Shown piece after piece: positions 38,301 to 45,901 of a stretch of DNA of 64,000 bases (position 1 is the stretch's first letter; each line of letters starts with the position of its first letter). A model generated the notes under the pieces. It did not search any database. It saw nothing but the letters and a program-made list of their open reading frames with translations, and was not told where the DNA came from. The DNA is from an uncultured bacterium (GTDB taxonomy: Bacteria > Verrucomicrobiota > Lentisphaeria > Victivallales > UBA1829), in NCBI GenBank assembly GCA_949297765.1, contig CASFTV010000026.1, forward strand, positions 1 to 64,000, given 5' to 3'. Position numbers and translations under genes: made by a program.

Positions 38301-38775
38301 TCCGATTGTCATCGGCATCACATGTGAAAAATATGTCGGGAAAAAGACCATTCCCCTGACAGAAATTCAATGCCGCGCTTTCGGAAAATGCCGGGTGGAG
38401 AAAGACAAGGGAATCTTCCGGATTCGTGTTTCCGCTGAAACTGGCGGATGGGCGGGAATCTTGCTGGATGCTCCCGGAATCGACTGGAGAAATCTTCCTC
38501 CGGATACGCAAATCCGATTCAAGGTCAACGGCGCGTTCGACTCATTCGGAAACCGTCGGGGAGGGCAGAATATCCAGCTGAAACTCGACCGCCGTTTCAA
38601 ACTGCCGCCGCTGGATTCGGATCCGGAAACATTTGAACCCGTATCGGTTCCTCTTCGCGAATTGCTCTCTCCTGAAAAAAAAGGAGAACACCTCCTGCTG
38701 CAGTTCGTTGGATCCGGAAAGGATGCCGGGGTGGAAGTCCGGGATTTCGAGCTTGAATATCCGTCGGAGCCGTAA
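35314..38775 (+). CDS. Exported GH42-like beta-galactosidase with GGWTDQG module
   Basis: The 1153-residue product has a short signal peptide (cleavage near residue 20, V-T-A-A) and a GH42-type TIM barrel (about 40-460). Glu225 in F-N-E-P-A fits the acid/base and Glu395 in V-N-P-E-A-Y the likely nucleophile. The family's Y-L-E-R-K-Y-G-T-P-E-T-M-N-R-R-W segment is present. A beta-galactosidase-trimerisation-like Rossmann domain follows (about 480-680). The GGWTDQG module (about 818-1005) and a C-terminal beta-sandwich (about 1020-1150) end the protein. The ATG at 35314 is preferred over one six codons upstream because the signal peptide begins there. It is the last gene of the GH36-pseudopilin operon. 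Confidence 0.82.
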   Translation: MTTKQFTIPALALFSCAVTAADKPLFPEYPAIPSEECFPKYGTLTTDRYGNLLVNGRKRFFIGTQVGLQRISADLMPSIGYPPEFRWLYEEPLTYENAQRIGLDAVYIFTPDWWIQERIPSFKPEMMNNRNNRKMIRQTLESGLPILVDYTCFPWRHGRLIRPEYRRNFPPEIFNEFNTGNGNHWVPYNIFHRDARDLYRHYWQAGAKLMKQYKANTFLYELFNEPAYNDPSAYNRKLFSDYLERKYGTPETMNRRWRTSYRSFEEASMVPNFSSVPPLSVDWGKFLEEGFTELAKLGCRSIREIDPGAKFSFQILGFNNYRNVSATHVNIWEISKFMDVISTSTTGGLYIESAQSAPPPVSLESPSNPTSIGEGILERHFYRNCARGKAIVNPEAYSSNNPDVLRGKIWIDMLRGSSMISIFNWSKRGWEYEFDQKKAQENAEKFTYSMLNPFAVPTQLLAEIRKIRREIGQYGEFFIPRELRPKAEIALLISYPTERYTAASGKTLKNELLHYAAALEFSHYSVDVLMEEQLADGVPASYRAVIAVGVENTLPETNSALKRFAEKGGVVIGARGLLDSDEYGNRIRNPLFSGLKLLPLKQAQIAELKLRIPLRKGLEGKIHARSDFDIHPAESWEVLGSMNSKPQIFRKKNVYFIGPFLQEYAIAGVLGSILESRRIQPELNLYRVPAGDMAVNIEAHCAEKDGLRMVFLQNFDAYPKRTEMELAEGVSAVTLPGRKRLPLNNGRCRFLLGACGGEILALGKLAAIERKFGKTTGETLESLDRQFHDLERSHKKARDAARSSETFSPDPAATYPLDLRKFCNSSFSDDRPGDGEGGWTDQGRENSLDGVPWGIQMLKGVPCEIIRPDSNDDKSCIILSSTSSRRVLPKEVKGIPVNEKVLNLYFFHTGAFGKSEQKIMTYRIHYADGSTLDIPVRNGSEIEDWWTMLTRARKMSRFIAWKNIQGRGFYVWQWTNPHPERLIASLDIRSENSAPIPIVIGITCEKYVGKKTIPLTEIQCRAFGKCRVEKDKGIFRIRVSAETGGWAGILLDAPGIDWRNLPPDTQIRFKVNGAFDSFGNRRGGQNIQLKLDRRFKLPPLDSDPETFEPVSVPLRELLSPEKKGEHLLLQFVGSGKDAGVEVRDFELEYPSEP

Positions 38776-39044
38776 AAAAGGGAACATCACTCCTCTGGTA
38801 TCGGGAGCCTCTTCTCCTATCGGAAAAGCATTCCGGCGGCTTGCGATGTCCGGCCGGATCCGCATCGGATTTCCCGGAGAAAATTCTCCGTCCGACCGGA
38901 CTGCCCGCATGATGTCGGAAGATCATCGGAGCCGGGATTGAGAAGATGCTCAATTTCCATGCGTTTCCCGCTTGAGGGATCGTCGATGGCTTACGGGGGA
39001 CTGCCGGATGGGCAATGGGCGGATTTCCGGGTGTTTTCGCTGTG

Positions 39045-39905
39045 TTATGAACCGGAGAAAGGGGAGGACCGGTCCGTTCGTTGTTTCCGGAACTCTCCGG
39101 GTGTCATCCGGTAATAGCGTTTGAAAAGGGCGGAGAAACGGCTCTGGTCACGGAATCCGCATTCCGCGGCGACTGCACTGAGAGGAAGATCGGTCAGTTC
39201 GATCCATTGGATCGCCTCTGAAAGACGCAGCCTTTGCAGGTATTCGCAGAAGCCGATGCCGAAGGTTTTGGCAAAACAGTGAAGAAAACGCGAGCGGCTC
39301 AGTCCGATCTCCCGGCAGATGGCTCCGGCTCGAAGCGGTTTGCGAAACTCCCGGTGAAGGATTTGCATTGTCTTCTGCATCCGTTCGTCGATTCGTCCGT
39401 AGTCTGCCGGCGGCAGAAGCTCCCGGGGGGAGTTCTGCCATCCTTCCGGTTCCGCAATGTTCAGAAGCGATGAGAAAAATTCCGTCAGTGCCGCTGTCTG
39501 CACACGCGAAACTTTCGGCATGGACAAATAGAGCTTCCGCAGATCTTCCGGCAGCTTCGATCCTTCGCCGGACGAGAGCAGAGGTCCGACAAAAAATGCT
39601 CCTCTGCAACGGGTTGTGACAATCGGAATCACCAGTTCCGTAACGCCCGCATGACAGGTCGTCTCAAACGGCACTCTCCTCCGGACGGCTTCTCCGAGCG
39701 CGGTTTCCGCATGGTGGCGGCTGCACAGCAGATTCATCCGTTCGCTGTGCTGTTTGACGGCGCGGCAGAATGCGCAGCAATGGTACCGCAGTTCTTCCGG
39801 AAGCGGAGCCAGCCATGCACGTTCCGCTGTTTTCAGAACCACATGAAGTCCGCTGAAGCGGGAAAACGCCTGCAGTGTCTGAATCACCTTCGGATATCGG
39901 TTCAT
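39045..39905 (-). CDS. PocR-type sensor AraC-family regulator
   Basis: The 286-residue product has an N-terminal PocR-like domain (about 10-165) with spaced Cys and His residues: C-C-A-F-C-R, L-L-C-S-R-H-H, then T-T-C-H-A-G-V and G-A-F-F-V-G. Its C-terminal AraC DNA-binding domain spans about 175-272 (I-C-R-E-I-G-L-S-R-S-R-F, V-A-A-E-C-G-F-R-D-Q-S-R-F, M-T-P-G-E-F-R-K). PocR-like domains bind small hydrocarbon-type ligands such as diols or sugar derivatives. GGAGG precedes the ATG. It is divergent from the KDPGal aldolase-dehydratase-dehydrogenase operon, which it probably activates. A 5-bp inverted repeat (TCCCG 39963-39967 / CGGGA 39973-39977) lies between them. Confidence 0.83.
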   Translation of the reverse strand: MNRYPKVIQTLQAFSRFSGLHVVLKTAERAWLAPLPEELRYHCCAFCRAVKQHSERMNLLCSRHHAETALGEAVRRRVPFETTCHAGVTELVIPIVTTRCRGAFFVGPLLSSGEGSKLPEDLRKLYLSMPKVSRVQTAALTEFFSSLLNIAEPEGWQNSPRELLPPADYGRIDERMQKTMQILHREFRKPLRAGAICREIGLSRSRFLHCFAKTFGIGFCEYLQRLRLSEAIQWIELTDLPLSAVAAECGFRDQSRFSALFKRYYRMTPGEFRKQRTDRSSPFSGS

Positions 39906-40054
39906 CTTTCATTCCTCCAAGATCTGTTTTCCCATATACGGCTGCAGAAAAGGCATTCAGGATCCCGTAGAACGGGAATCTCTCCGATTTTATATTTTTG
40001 GCATCGGAATAATTCAATTCAGCCTGTTTTCTATAAAATACAGCCATTTTTACA

Positions 40055-40083
40055 TAGTTTCAAGCGTTTTCCTGTTCTATAAT
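40055..40083 (+). promoter_or_regulatory. Promoter of the galactonate-pathway operon
   Basis: TATAAT at 40078-40083 is preceded, 17 bp upstream, by TAGTTT (40055-40060), a poor -35. A weak -35 with a good -10 suits an activator-dependent promoter, in line with the divergent PocR-AraC gene. Confidence 0.45.
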
Positions 40084-40136
40084 TATAAGAACAAACGAAG
40101 GAAAATACCGCAGGAACGGAAAACGAGAGGAGTGAT

Positions 40137-40742
40137 ATGGGAATGCATCCGCTGTATGAGAAATTTCTTCTGGAAAAAGTTGTCGTGATCCTGCGCGGAC
40201 TCGCACCGGAAAACGCCGTCGCGTGCGGAGATGCGCTTTCGCAGGCGGGGATAACTCTGATGGAAGTTCCGCTGAACCGGCCGGGCGCGCTGGAGAGCAT
40301 TCGTCTTCTTGCGGAACATTTCCGGGGAAGCGGAATCCACATCGGAGCGGGAACCGTTCTTGCTCCGGAGGAGGTGGAAAAGGTCCGGGAGGCCGGAGGG
40401 GAATTCATTATTTCGCCGAATGCGAGGAGTTCCGTAATCCGCAGGACAAAGGAGCTGGGACTTCTCTCCATGCCCGGCTTTGCCACACCGGGAGAGGCCT
40501 TCGATGCGATGGACGCAGGAGCCGATCTCCTGAAGGTGTTTCCCTGCGGGAGTCCCGAAAATGTCTCGGTACTGAAATCTGTGATTCCCCTGCCGGTTTT
40601 TGCGGTCGGAGGAATCGGAAAGGAGAACAAGCGCGCATATCTGAGAACTGCGGACGGAGTTGGAGTCGGAATCGGAATTTTCCGTCCGGAACAGAGTCCG
40701 GAAGAACTGTATGAATCGGCAAAGGAGTTTCTGGAAGCATGA
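40137..40742 (+). CDS. dgoA: 2-dehydro-3-deoxy-6-phosphogalactonate (KDPGal) / KDPG aldolase
   Basis: The 201-residue protein is a complete class I KDPG-type aldolase. The Schiff-base lysine is Lys133 in L-L-K-V-F-P, and the conserved Glu lies in L-M-E-V-P-L-N near residue 43. The G-A-G-T-V-L and A-V-G-G-I-G phosphate-binding loops are present. The enzyme cleaves the 6-phospho-2-keto-3-deoxy acid to pyruvate and glyceraldehyde 3-phosphate in the cytoplasm. The galactonate form (DgoA) is preferred because the next gene, overlapping by ATGA at 40739-40742, encodes a galactonate dehydratase. The glucose-type substrate cannot be excluded. GAGGAG precedes the ATG. A second ATG two codons on is also possible. 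Confidence 0.87.
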   Translation: MGMHPLYEKFLLEKVVVILRGLAPENAVACGDALSQAGITLMEVPLNRPGALESIRLLAEHFRGSGIHIGAGTVLAPEEVEKVREAGGEFIISPNARSSVIRRTKELGLLSMPGFATPGEAFDAMDAGADLLKVFPCGSPENVSVLKSVIPLPVFAVGGIGKENKRAYLRTADGVGVGIGIFRPEQSPEELYESAKEFLEA

Positions 40743-41902
40743 AAATCACGAAGATTGAACCGATGGTGGTCGGAGCGCCGACTCCGGGGACCGGACAGCT
40801 TTCAAACAAGAACTATATTTTTATTAAGGTCTATACGGATGAAGGAGTTACAGGAATCGGCGAAGCCTCTCTCGGAGGCTATACCAATACCATTGTCGCA
40901 TTGGTCGGGGATCTGGAGGAACTGCTGATCGGCGAGGACCCGACCCGGATCGAATATCTCTGTCAGGTGATGCAGCGGCAGAAATTCTGGCGGGGCGGTG
41001 TGGTCAAGGGATCGGCGGTGGCTGGAATCGAACTGGCGCTGTGGGATATTCTCGGCAAGATCCGCGGCGTACCGGTATATCGGCTGTTCGGCGGTCCCTG
41101 CTGCACGAAAATCCGCGTCTATGCGAACGGCTGGACCGGCGGGTCAACGGATCCCGCCGTGATCCGGGATCGTCTTGCCGAAGTGAAGACGTGGGGATAC
41201 CGGGCCTTCAAATTCAGTATTTCAAAACCCTCCTGGCCGATGTATGATCCAGCTGTGACACGCACGATTGCGAAGGCGGCGGAAACAATCCGGGAGAACC
41301 TCGGGGAGGATGAGCTTCTGATGTTCGACGGTCATGGGCGTTATGATACGGAATCCGCCATCGCGATCGGACGGGCGCTGGAACCTTATCACCTGACATT
41401 CTTTGAAGAACCGGTCTCCCAGGTCGATGAGAAGGCGATGGCGCGGGTCGCTCATCACATTCGGATTCCGGTCGCGGCCGGCGAGCGTCTGGAGTCCCGC
41501 TGGGAATACCGGAAGCTGCTGGAACTGGATGCGGTCCGCGTTGTCCAGCCGGATCTTGCTCACTGCAATGGATTTCTGGAGGCGTACAAGATCGCGGTGC
41601 TGGCGGACTGCTTTTCCGCATTTGTCGCGCCGCATTGTCCCATGAGTCCGGTTCTGACGGTGATTTCGGCGCATCTGGACGCCGTCGCTCCGAACTTCCT
41701 CATTCAGGAGCGCCTGCATCTGAACGACTGGCGCAATGAAGTGATCACGGAACCTCTTCAAGTGCGGGACGGGTTTCTGGACCTGCCCGATAAACCCGGC
41801 TGGGGCATTGAACTGAACGAGGAACTCTGCCGCAGACATCCGAAAATCAGCGTCCGCATTCCGCGCCTGTTCCGCGAGGACGGCGCCGTCAGCGACTGGT
41901 GA
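40739..41902 (+). CDS. dgoD: D-galactonate dehydratase (enolase superfamily)
   Basis: The 387-residue protein is a mandelate-racemase-type member of the enolase superfamily. The metal ligands Asp197 (D-G-H-G-R), Glu223 (F-F-E-E-P) and Glu249 (A-G-E-R-L), and the catalytic His199 and His299 (A-P-H-C-P), are present. Their spacings of 26, 26 and 50 residues equal those reported for Escherichia coli DgoD. This supports removal of water from galactonate to give 2-keto-3-deoxygalactonate. A kinase is still needed before the aldolase and is not in the window. Its start overlaps the aldolase stop by four bases. Related acid-sugar dehydratases are the main alternative. Confidence 0.85.
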   Translation: MKITKIEPMVVGAPTPGTGQLSNKNYIFIKVYTDEGVTGIGEASLGGYTNTIVALVGDLEELLIGEDPTRIEYLCQVMQRQKFWRGGVVKGSAVAGIELALWDILGKIRGVPVYRLFGGPCCTKIRVYANGWTGGSTDPAVIRDRLAEVKTWGYRAFKFSISKPSWPMYDPAVTRTIAKAAETIRENLGEDELLMFDGHGRYDTESAIAIGRALEPYHLTFFEEPVSQVDEKAMARVAHHIRIPVAAGERLESRWEYRKLLELDAVRVVQPDLAHCNGFLEAYKIAVLADCFSAFVAPHCPMSPVLTVISAHLDAVAPNFLIQERLHLNDWRNEVITEPLQVRDGFLDLPDKPGWGIELNEELCRRHPKISVRIPRLFREDGAVSDW

Positions 41903-41912
41903 GGACTCTGCG

Positions 41913-42626
41913 ATGGAGATCAAGGGAAAAACGGTCCTGGTCACGGGCGGTTCCCAGGGACTCGGCGAACAGCTCTGCCGGGAACTTGCCGGCGCGGGGA
42001 TGAAGGTGATTGTCAACTGCGCACACAATGCGGCCCGCGCCCGGAAGATCGCGGAAGCGATCGGCGGATGCGCAATGGTGTTCGACATCGCCGATCCCGA
42101 CGCGGTCCGGAACGCCTTTGCGGATATCCGGGAACTTCATGTCCTCATCAACAATGCCCGTCTTGATCCTTACAGGCGTCCACCCGTCATGAGCGATGCG
42201 GAATGGTTCGACCGGATGATCGGAGTCAACCTGAAAGGTCCGTATCTCTGTTCTCTTGCCGCGGCGGAAAAAATGAAACGCGGAGGAAAGATCGTGAACC
42301 TTTCATCGGTCTGGGCGTACCGTGCGGCAAATCGGAGAATGATGGAATATGCCATGAGCAAAGCGGCTCTGCACAGTCTCTCCCGGACTCTTGCCCGTCT
42401 CCTCGCCCCGGGAATTCTCGTCAACACGGTCGCTCCGGGAATGATCGAATCAAAGGAGATGGTGGAGCGTCTGACTCCGGAAGAGTTGAATTCCCTCCGG
42501 AAAACGATTCCTCTGGAACGCGGCGGAAGCGCACACGAGATCTGCATGGCGATCCGTTTCCTGCTGGAAAACGATTACATCACCGGGGAAATTCTCAATA
42601 TCAACGGCGGGACACAATTCGTCTGA
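41913..42626 (+). CDS. Short-chain dehydrogenase/reductase, candidate galactose dehydrogenase
   Basis: The 237-residue protein is a classical SDR. It has the Rossmann motif T-G-G-S-Q-G-L-G (11-18), L-I-N-N-A, the catalytic Ser131/132 (N-L-S-S) and Y-A-M-S-K (Tyr146, Lys150), and the C-terminal I-N-G-G-T. It is encoded 10 bp after the dehydratase. In the oxidative (De Ley-Doudoroff) galactose route an SDR makes galactonolactone from galactose, which would fit upstream of DgoD and DgoA. The assignment rests on context. A general 3-oxoacyl or sugar-acid reductase is equally possible from the sequence alone. Confidence 0.75.
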   Translation: MEIKGKTVLVTGGSQGLGEQLCRELAGAGMKVIVNCAHNAARARKIAEAIGGCAMVFDIADPDAVRNAFADIRELHVLINNARLDPYRRPPVMSDAEWFDRMIGVNLKGPYLCSLAAAEKMKRGGKIVNLSSVWAYRAANRRMMEYAMSKAALHSLSRTLARLLAPGILVNTVAPGMIESKEMVERLTPEELNSLRKTIPLERGGSAHEICMAIRFLLENDYITGEILNINGGTQFV

Positions 42627-42645
42627 ACGCAGGGAAACCTCCCTC

Positions 42646-42662
42646 CGGAAAACTTATTTCCG
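42646..42662. terminator. Small hairpin between convergent genes
   Basis: CGGAAA (42646-42651) and TTTCCG (42657-42662) form a 6-bp stem with a 5-nt loop between the convergent SDR and AraC genes, overlapping the AraC stop. It could act in both directions but is short. Confidence 0.3.
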
Positions 42663-43493
42663 AAAGCGTTTTCGGTAGTGCAGAGGAGTCTCTCCGGTCA
42701 AGCGCCGGAAGGCAAAGCAGAACCATGCACTTCTTTGATAATGAAGAAGTTCTGCGATTTTCCAGATCGGAGTCGATGTCTCCGCGAGAAGTCGTTTCGC
42801 CTCCTCCATCCGGAGCATGAAAAGGAAACGGGCCGGCGGCGGATAACCGGATTTCTCCCAACGGCGGGAAAAGTTCCTGCGGGAGAAGCCGAAGTGACGG
42901 GCAATCTGATCCAAGTCATTCTCTTTCAGGAAGTTCATGCGGAGAAATGACGCGATTTCCCGGATTTTCCTGTCCCCCGTTGCCAACGGTGTCCTGGAAC
43001 GTTTCCGGATCAGAAGCAGTTCCCGCATCATCTGGAAGGCAAGCAGATCAATCCGGTCTGCCATGCCGAACTCTTCCGAACAACCGGCAAACTCCTGAAA
43101 CCGCAGAAACAATCCGCTCAGTTCGCGGGAATCCGGCAATTCACAAACCGTGAAGGAATCTTCGAACCCGATGCGCCGGATCTCTTCGAGCGCTTCCGCC
43201 GGATAAGCCACATAAAATGCACTTGCCCACTTGCCGTCGATCATCCGGTGGACTTCATTCGGACGCTTGATCAGGAGATGCGGATAGCGTACCGAAAAAC
43301 GCTTTCCGTTGATCTCCATTCCGCACCGTTCGGAATCGCCGCGGAGCCGACAGCAGATCTGCACCCCCCGGACCACCTGAAGCTCCGGATACGGATGCTC
43401 TTCATGATATGCAAGCGACCGGACCGGAAGAACACCTCCGCCCTCCAGCTCCCGTCGCTGCTTTTCCAGAACAAGATAAAATGGAATTCCCAT
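42654..43493 (-). CDS. AraC-family regulator divergent from GH36
   Basis: The 279-residue product contains the L-L-I-K-R-P-N-E and Y-V-A-Y-P-A-E-A sensor segments shared with the AraC proteins at 31616-32458 and 5024-5854. Its C-terminal AraC domain spans about 180-275 (I-A-R-H-F-G-F-S-R-R-N-F-S-R-R-W, ending E-T-P-L-H-Y-R-K-R). The ATG at 43493 is chosen because similarity begins there. No ribosome binding site precedes it, and TTGATT (43523-43528) with TATTAT (43501-43506), 16 bp apart, would start transcription at or next to the A of the ATG, suggesting a leaderless message. It likely controls the divergent alpha-galactosidase gene. Confidence 0.83.
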   Translation of the reverse strand: MGIPFYLVLEKQRRELEGGGVLPVRSLAYHEEHPYPELQVVRGVQICCRLRGDSERCGMEINGKRFSVRYPHLLIKRPNEVHRMIDGKWASAFYVAYPAEALEEIRRIGFEDSFTVCELPDSRELSGLFLRFQEFAGCSEEFGMADRIDLLAFQMMRELLLIRKRSRTPLATGDRKIREIASFLRMNFLKENDLDQIARHFGFSRRNFSRRWEKSGYPPPARFLFMLRMEEAKRLLAETSTPIWKIAELLHYQRSAWFCFAFRRLTGETPLHYRKRFRK

Positions 43494-43585
43494 GCTTTGT
43501 ATAATATCATAAGAATTGAAAAAATCAAATGGCCGAAAAACGATATTTTTTTGTCCTCCCTGCCTTCCCCGGAATGGCATTTTCA

Positions 43586-43594
43586 TGCTATAAT
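43586..43594 (+). promoter_or_regulatory. Extended -10 promoter of the GH36 gene
   Basis: TGCTATAAT (43586-43594) is a consensus extended -10 element. No convincing -35 hexamer lies at the right distance, which fits dependence on an activator such as the divergent AraC protein. Confidence 0.5.
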
Positions 43595-43627
43595 GAAAAG
43601 GAAGTCCAGAAGAACAAGGAGGCAGAA

Positions 43628-45742
43628 ATGTCATTTTCAATTCATCGGAACGGCCGACTCTTTCTCGGCAATACAACGAATATGAGCTACGCTTTTGAAA
43701 TCCGGGAGGATGGACGGGCCGTGAATCTTCACTGGGGAGGGCGGATCCATCGAGCCGAAGATCTGCCCCCTGTCGATGAAATCTCATTTTTCAGCCGGGC
43801 GCATTATTCCCGTCGAGTCCGCCAGAGGCGTCTGGAATATTCCTTTTATACGCCGGGCGATCCTTCCATTCCCTGTCTGAAACTGCATTCTCCCGACCGT
43901 GCGGTGGAGCTGCTGTATGACGGTTTCCGTCTGGAAAATCCGGATCATCTGGTTGTGACGCTCCGTGACCGGAATTCCGGAATCCGGGCCGATTTGCATT
44001 ATCTCCTGTATCCGGAGTTCGATCTGATTGCCCGGCACGCGGAGATCATCAAGGAAGGGGACGGGGAAGTCTGCTTTGAATCCCTTTTTTCTGCGGTCTG
44101 GAGTCTGCCGCGCGGAAACGCTCCGCGGTTGACCACTCTTCAGGGAGAGTGGGGACAGGAATATCGGGTCCATCGAACACAACTCCTTCTGGGAGAATAT
44201 GTTCTGGAAAGCAGAAACGGGATCAGCGGTCACTCTTCCGTTCCCTTTTTCGCCTTTGATCCGGGAAATGCGGATGAGCGTTCCGGCGAGATCCATTTCG
44301 GCACTCTGCTCTGGAGCGGAGACTGGAAGTTCATCTTTGAACGCGATGCTTTTTCCGAGAATCGTGTTTCCGGCGGAATCAATTCCTTTGATTTCAAATT
44401 ACGCCTCGCCGGAGGAGAACATTTTGAAACGCCGGTCTTCCTTGCCGGCTTTACGAGAGGGGGATTTGGAGCGATGAGCCGCCAGATTCACCGATACAGT
44501 GCCGCCTGTCTCACTCCTGCGGTCATGCGGAAACGGGTCCTTCCGGTGGTATTCAACACCTATTCCTGCATTCGCGGTCCGGAGGTAACAGAAAAAAATG
44601 TTCTGGAGCTGATCCCCCGGGCGGCGGAGGTCGGATGCGAACTCTTTATCATCGACGCCGGATGGCAGACCTCCATGGGCGACTGGGAAATTCATCCGGA
44701 AAAATTCCCCGGAGGATTCCGGAAAATCATTCGTTCCGTACAGGATCATGGAATGGAGTTCGGAATATGGATGGAATTCGAACGCGTCGATTCCGCAAGC
44801 CGTCTTTACCGGGAACACCCGGAATGGAGGATTGATTCCTCCTCCTATTCCCTGCTGGATCTTTCACGCGGAGAGGTCCTTGAATATCTGCATGGAGTTA
44901 TATTCAAGTTGTTGAAAGAGAACGAGATCGTTTATTTCAAAATGGATTTGAACCGCTATCTGGAAATTCCGGACGTTCCCGCCCGGCGCGAGATGCGGAC
45001 ACGGTACATGCTGAATTTTTATGAACTGATGTCCCGTCTGAATGAGGAATTCCCCCATGTGTTCTTCGAAAACTGCGCCAGCGGAAGCGGACGGGGCGAT
45101 CTGGCAATGGATCGCTATTTCAGCCGGATCAACCGCAGCGACAACCAGGATACTCTGGATATTCTCGACATCCAGGAGGGATTCACCTATCTTCACCATC
45201 CGAAAAGCGCCGGCGGAGGCTGTCAGATCAGCCGGAGTTATTCCTACTTTTTCAATCACCGGGAAATTCCGCTGCGCTTTATGGCTCATGCGGCGATGAT
45301 GGGATGGCCTTCGCTCGGAATCCCTTTGAACCGGAGTTCCGAAGAGGAGCTGAAGGAGTGTCGGGCATATCTGGATTTGAATAGAAAGATTCGTCATGTG
45401 GTTGCGTTCGGCGAGTTGTATCGCCTCGCATCACACCGGGAAAATCGGTATGCCGCGTTTGAATACGTTCTTCCGGACAGGAGCGAGGCTCTTCTGTTTG
45501 TCTTTGCGCATGCGCTTCAATTTGCACAACCGCTGCCGAATCTCCATCTGGAAGGTCTTGATCCGGATGCCGTTTATACAATCGAGCGTTATGGTCAGCA
45601 CGAGACCGAACGGGATGCGTTCTGCAATGTCCCGGAGCCGGATCCTTACCCCGTTTCGGGACGGGGGCTGGCTGAAATCGGAATCCTCGTCGCTCTCAGC
45701 GGAGATCTTGACAGCAGAATCCTTCATCTCAGAAAACGGTAA
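43628..45742 (+). CDS. GH36 alpha-galactosidase, cytoplasmic
   Basis: The 704-residue product has the full GH36 layout: an N-terminal beta super-sandwich (about 1-300), a TIM barrel (about 310-620) and a C-terminal beta domain. Asp440 in Y-F-K-M-D-L-N-R is the nucleophile, and Asp505 in N-R-S-D-N-Q-D lies in the acid/base motif. The D-A-G-W-Q segment and an E-N-C-A-S-G-S-G-R loop are also typical. There is no signal peptide, so it should hydrolyse alpha-galactosides inside the cell. AAGGAGG precedes the ATG by 5 nt. It is the intact paralogue of the broken gene at 32550-34695. Released galactose could enter the pathway encoded at 40137-42626. Confidence 0.9.
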   Translation: MSFSIHRNGRLFLGNTTNMSYAFEIREDGRAVNLHWGGRIHRAEDLPPVDEISFFSRAHYSRRVRQRRLEYSFYTPGDPSIPCLKLHSPDRAVELLYDGFRLENPDHLVVTLRDRNSGIRADLHYLLYPEFDLIARHAEIIKEGDGEVCFESLFSAVWSLPRGNAPRLTTLQGEWGQEYRVHRTQLLLGEYVLESRNGISGHSSVPFFAFDPGNADERSGEIHFGTLLWSGDWKFIFERDAFSENRVSGGINSFDFKLRLAGGEHFETPVFLAGFTRGGFGAMSRQIHRYSAACLTPAVMRKRVLPVVFNTYSCIRGPEVTEKNVLELIPRAAEVGCELFIIDAGWQTSMGDWEIHPEKFPGGFRKIIRSVQDHGMEFGIWMEFERVDSASRLYREHPEWRIDSSSYSLLDLSRGEVLEYLHGVIFKLLKENEIVYFKMDLNRYLEIPDVPARREMRTRYMLNFYELMSRLNEEFPHVFFENCASGSGRGDLAMDRYFSRINRSDNQDTLDILDIQEGFTYLHHPKSAGGGCQISRSYSYFFNHREIPLRFMAHAAMMGWPSLGIPLNRSSEEELKECRAYLDLNRKIRHVVAFGELYRLASHRENRYAAFEYVLPDRSEALLFVFAHALQFAQPLPNLHLEGLDPDAVYTIERYGQHETERDAFCNVPEPDPYPVSGRGLAEIGILVALSGDLDSRILHLRKR

Positions 45743-45901
45743 CAGACACTGAAGAAAGAGGACGGCGGCTGGAGGAAGTGCCGGATCGCTTCCATTGCGT
45801 CGATATGGGGGCGTCTCTCCAGTCGGAGAACAGGGCGATTTTCCTGTTTCCCGACGGACGCGCGTTTCTCTGTCGTTCCGCGTTGGCCGCGCAGGATGCG
45901 G

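Noticed and set aside
36793-38511. Long open frame (572 codons) on the minus strand
   Set aside because: It is fully antisense to the conserved GH42-like gene and has no family features. Long antisense frames are common here because of base composition.
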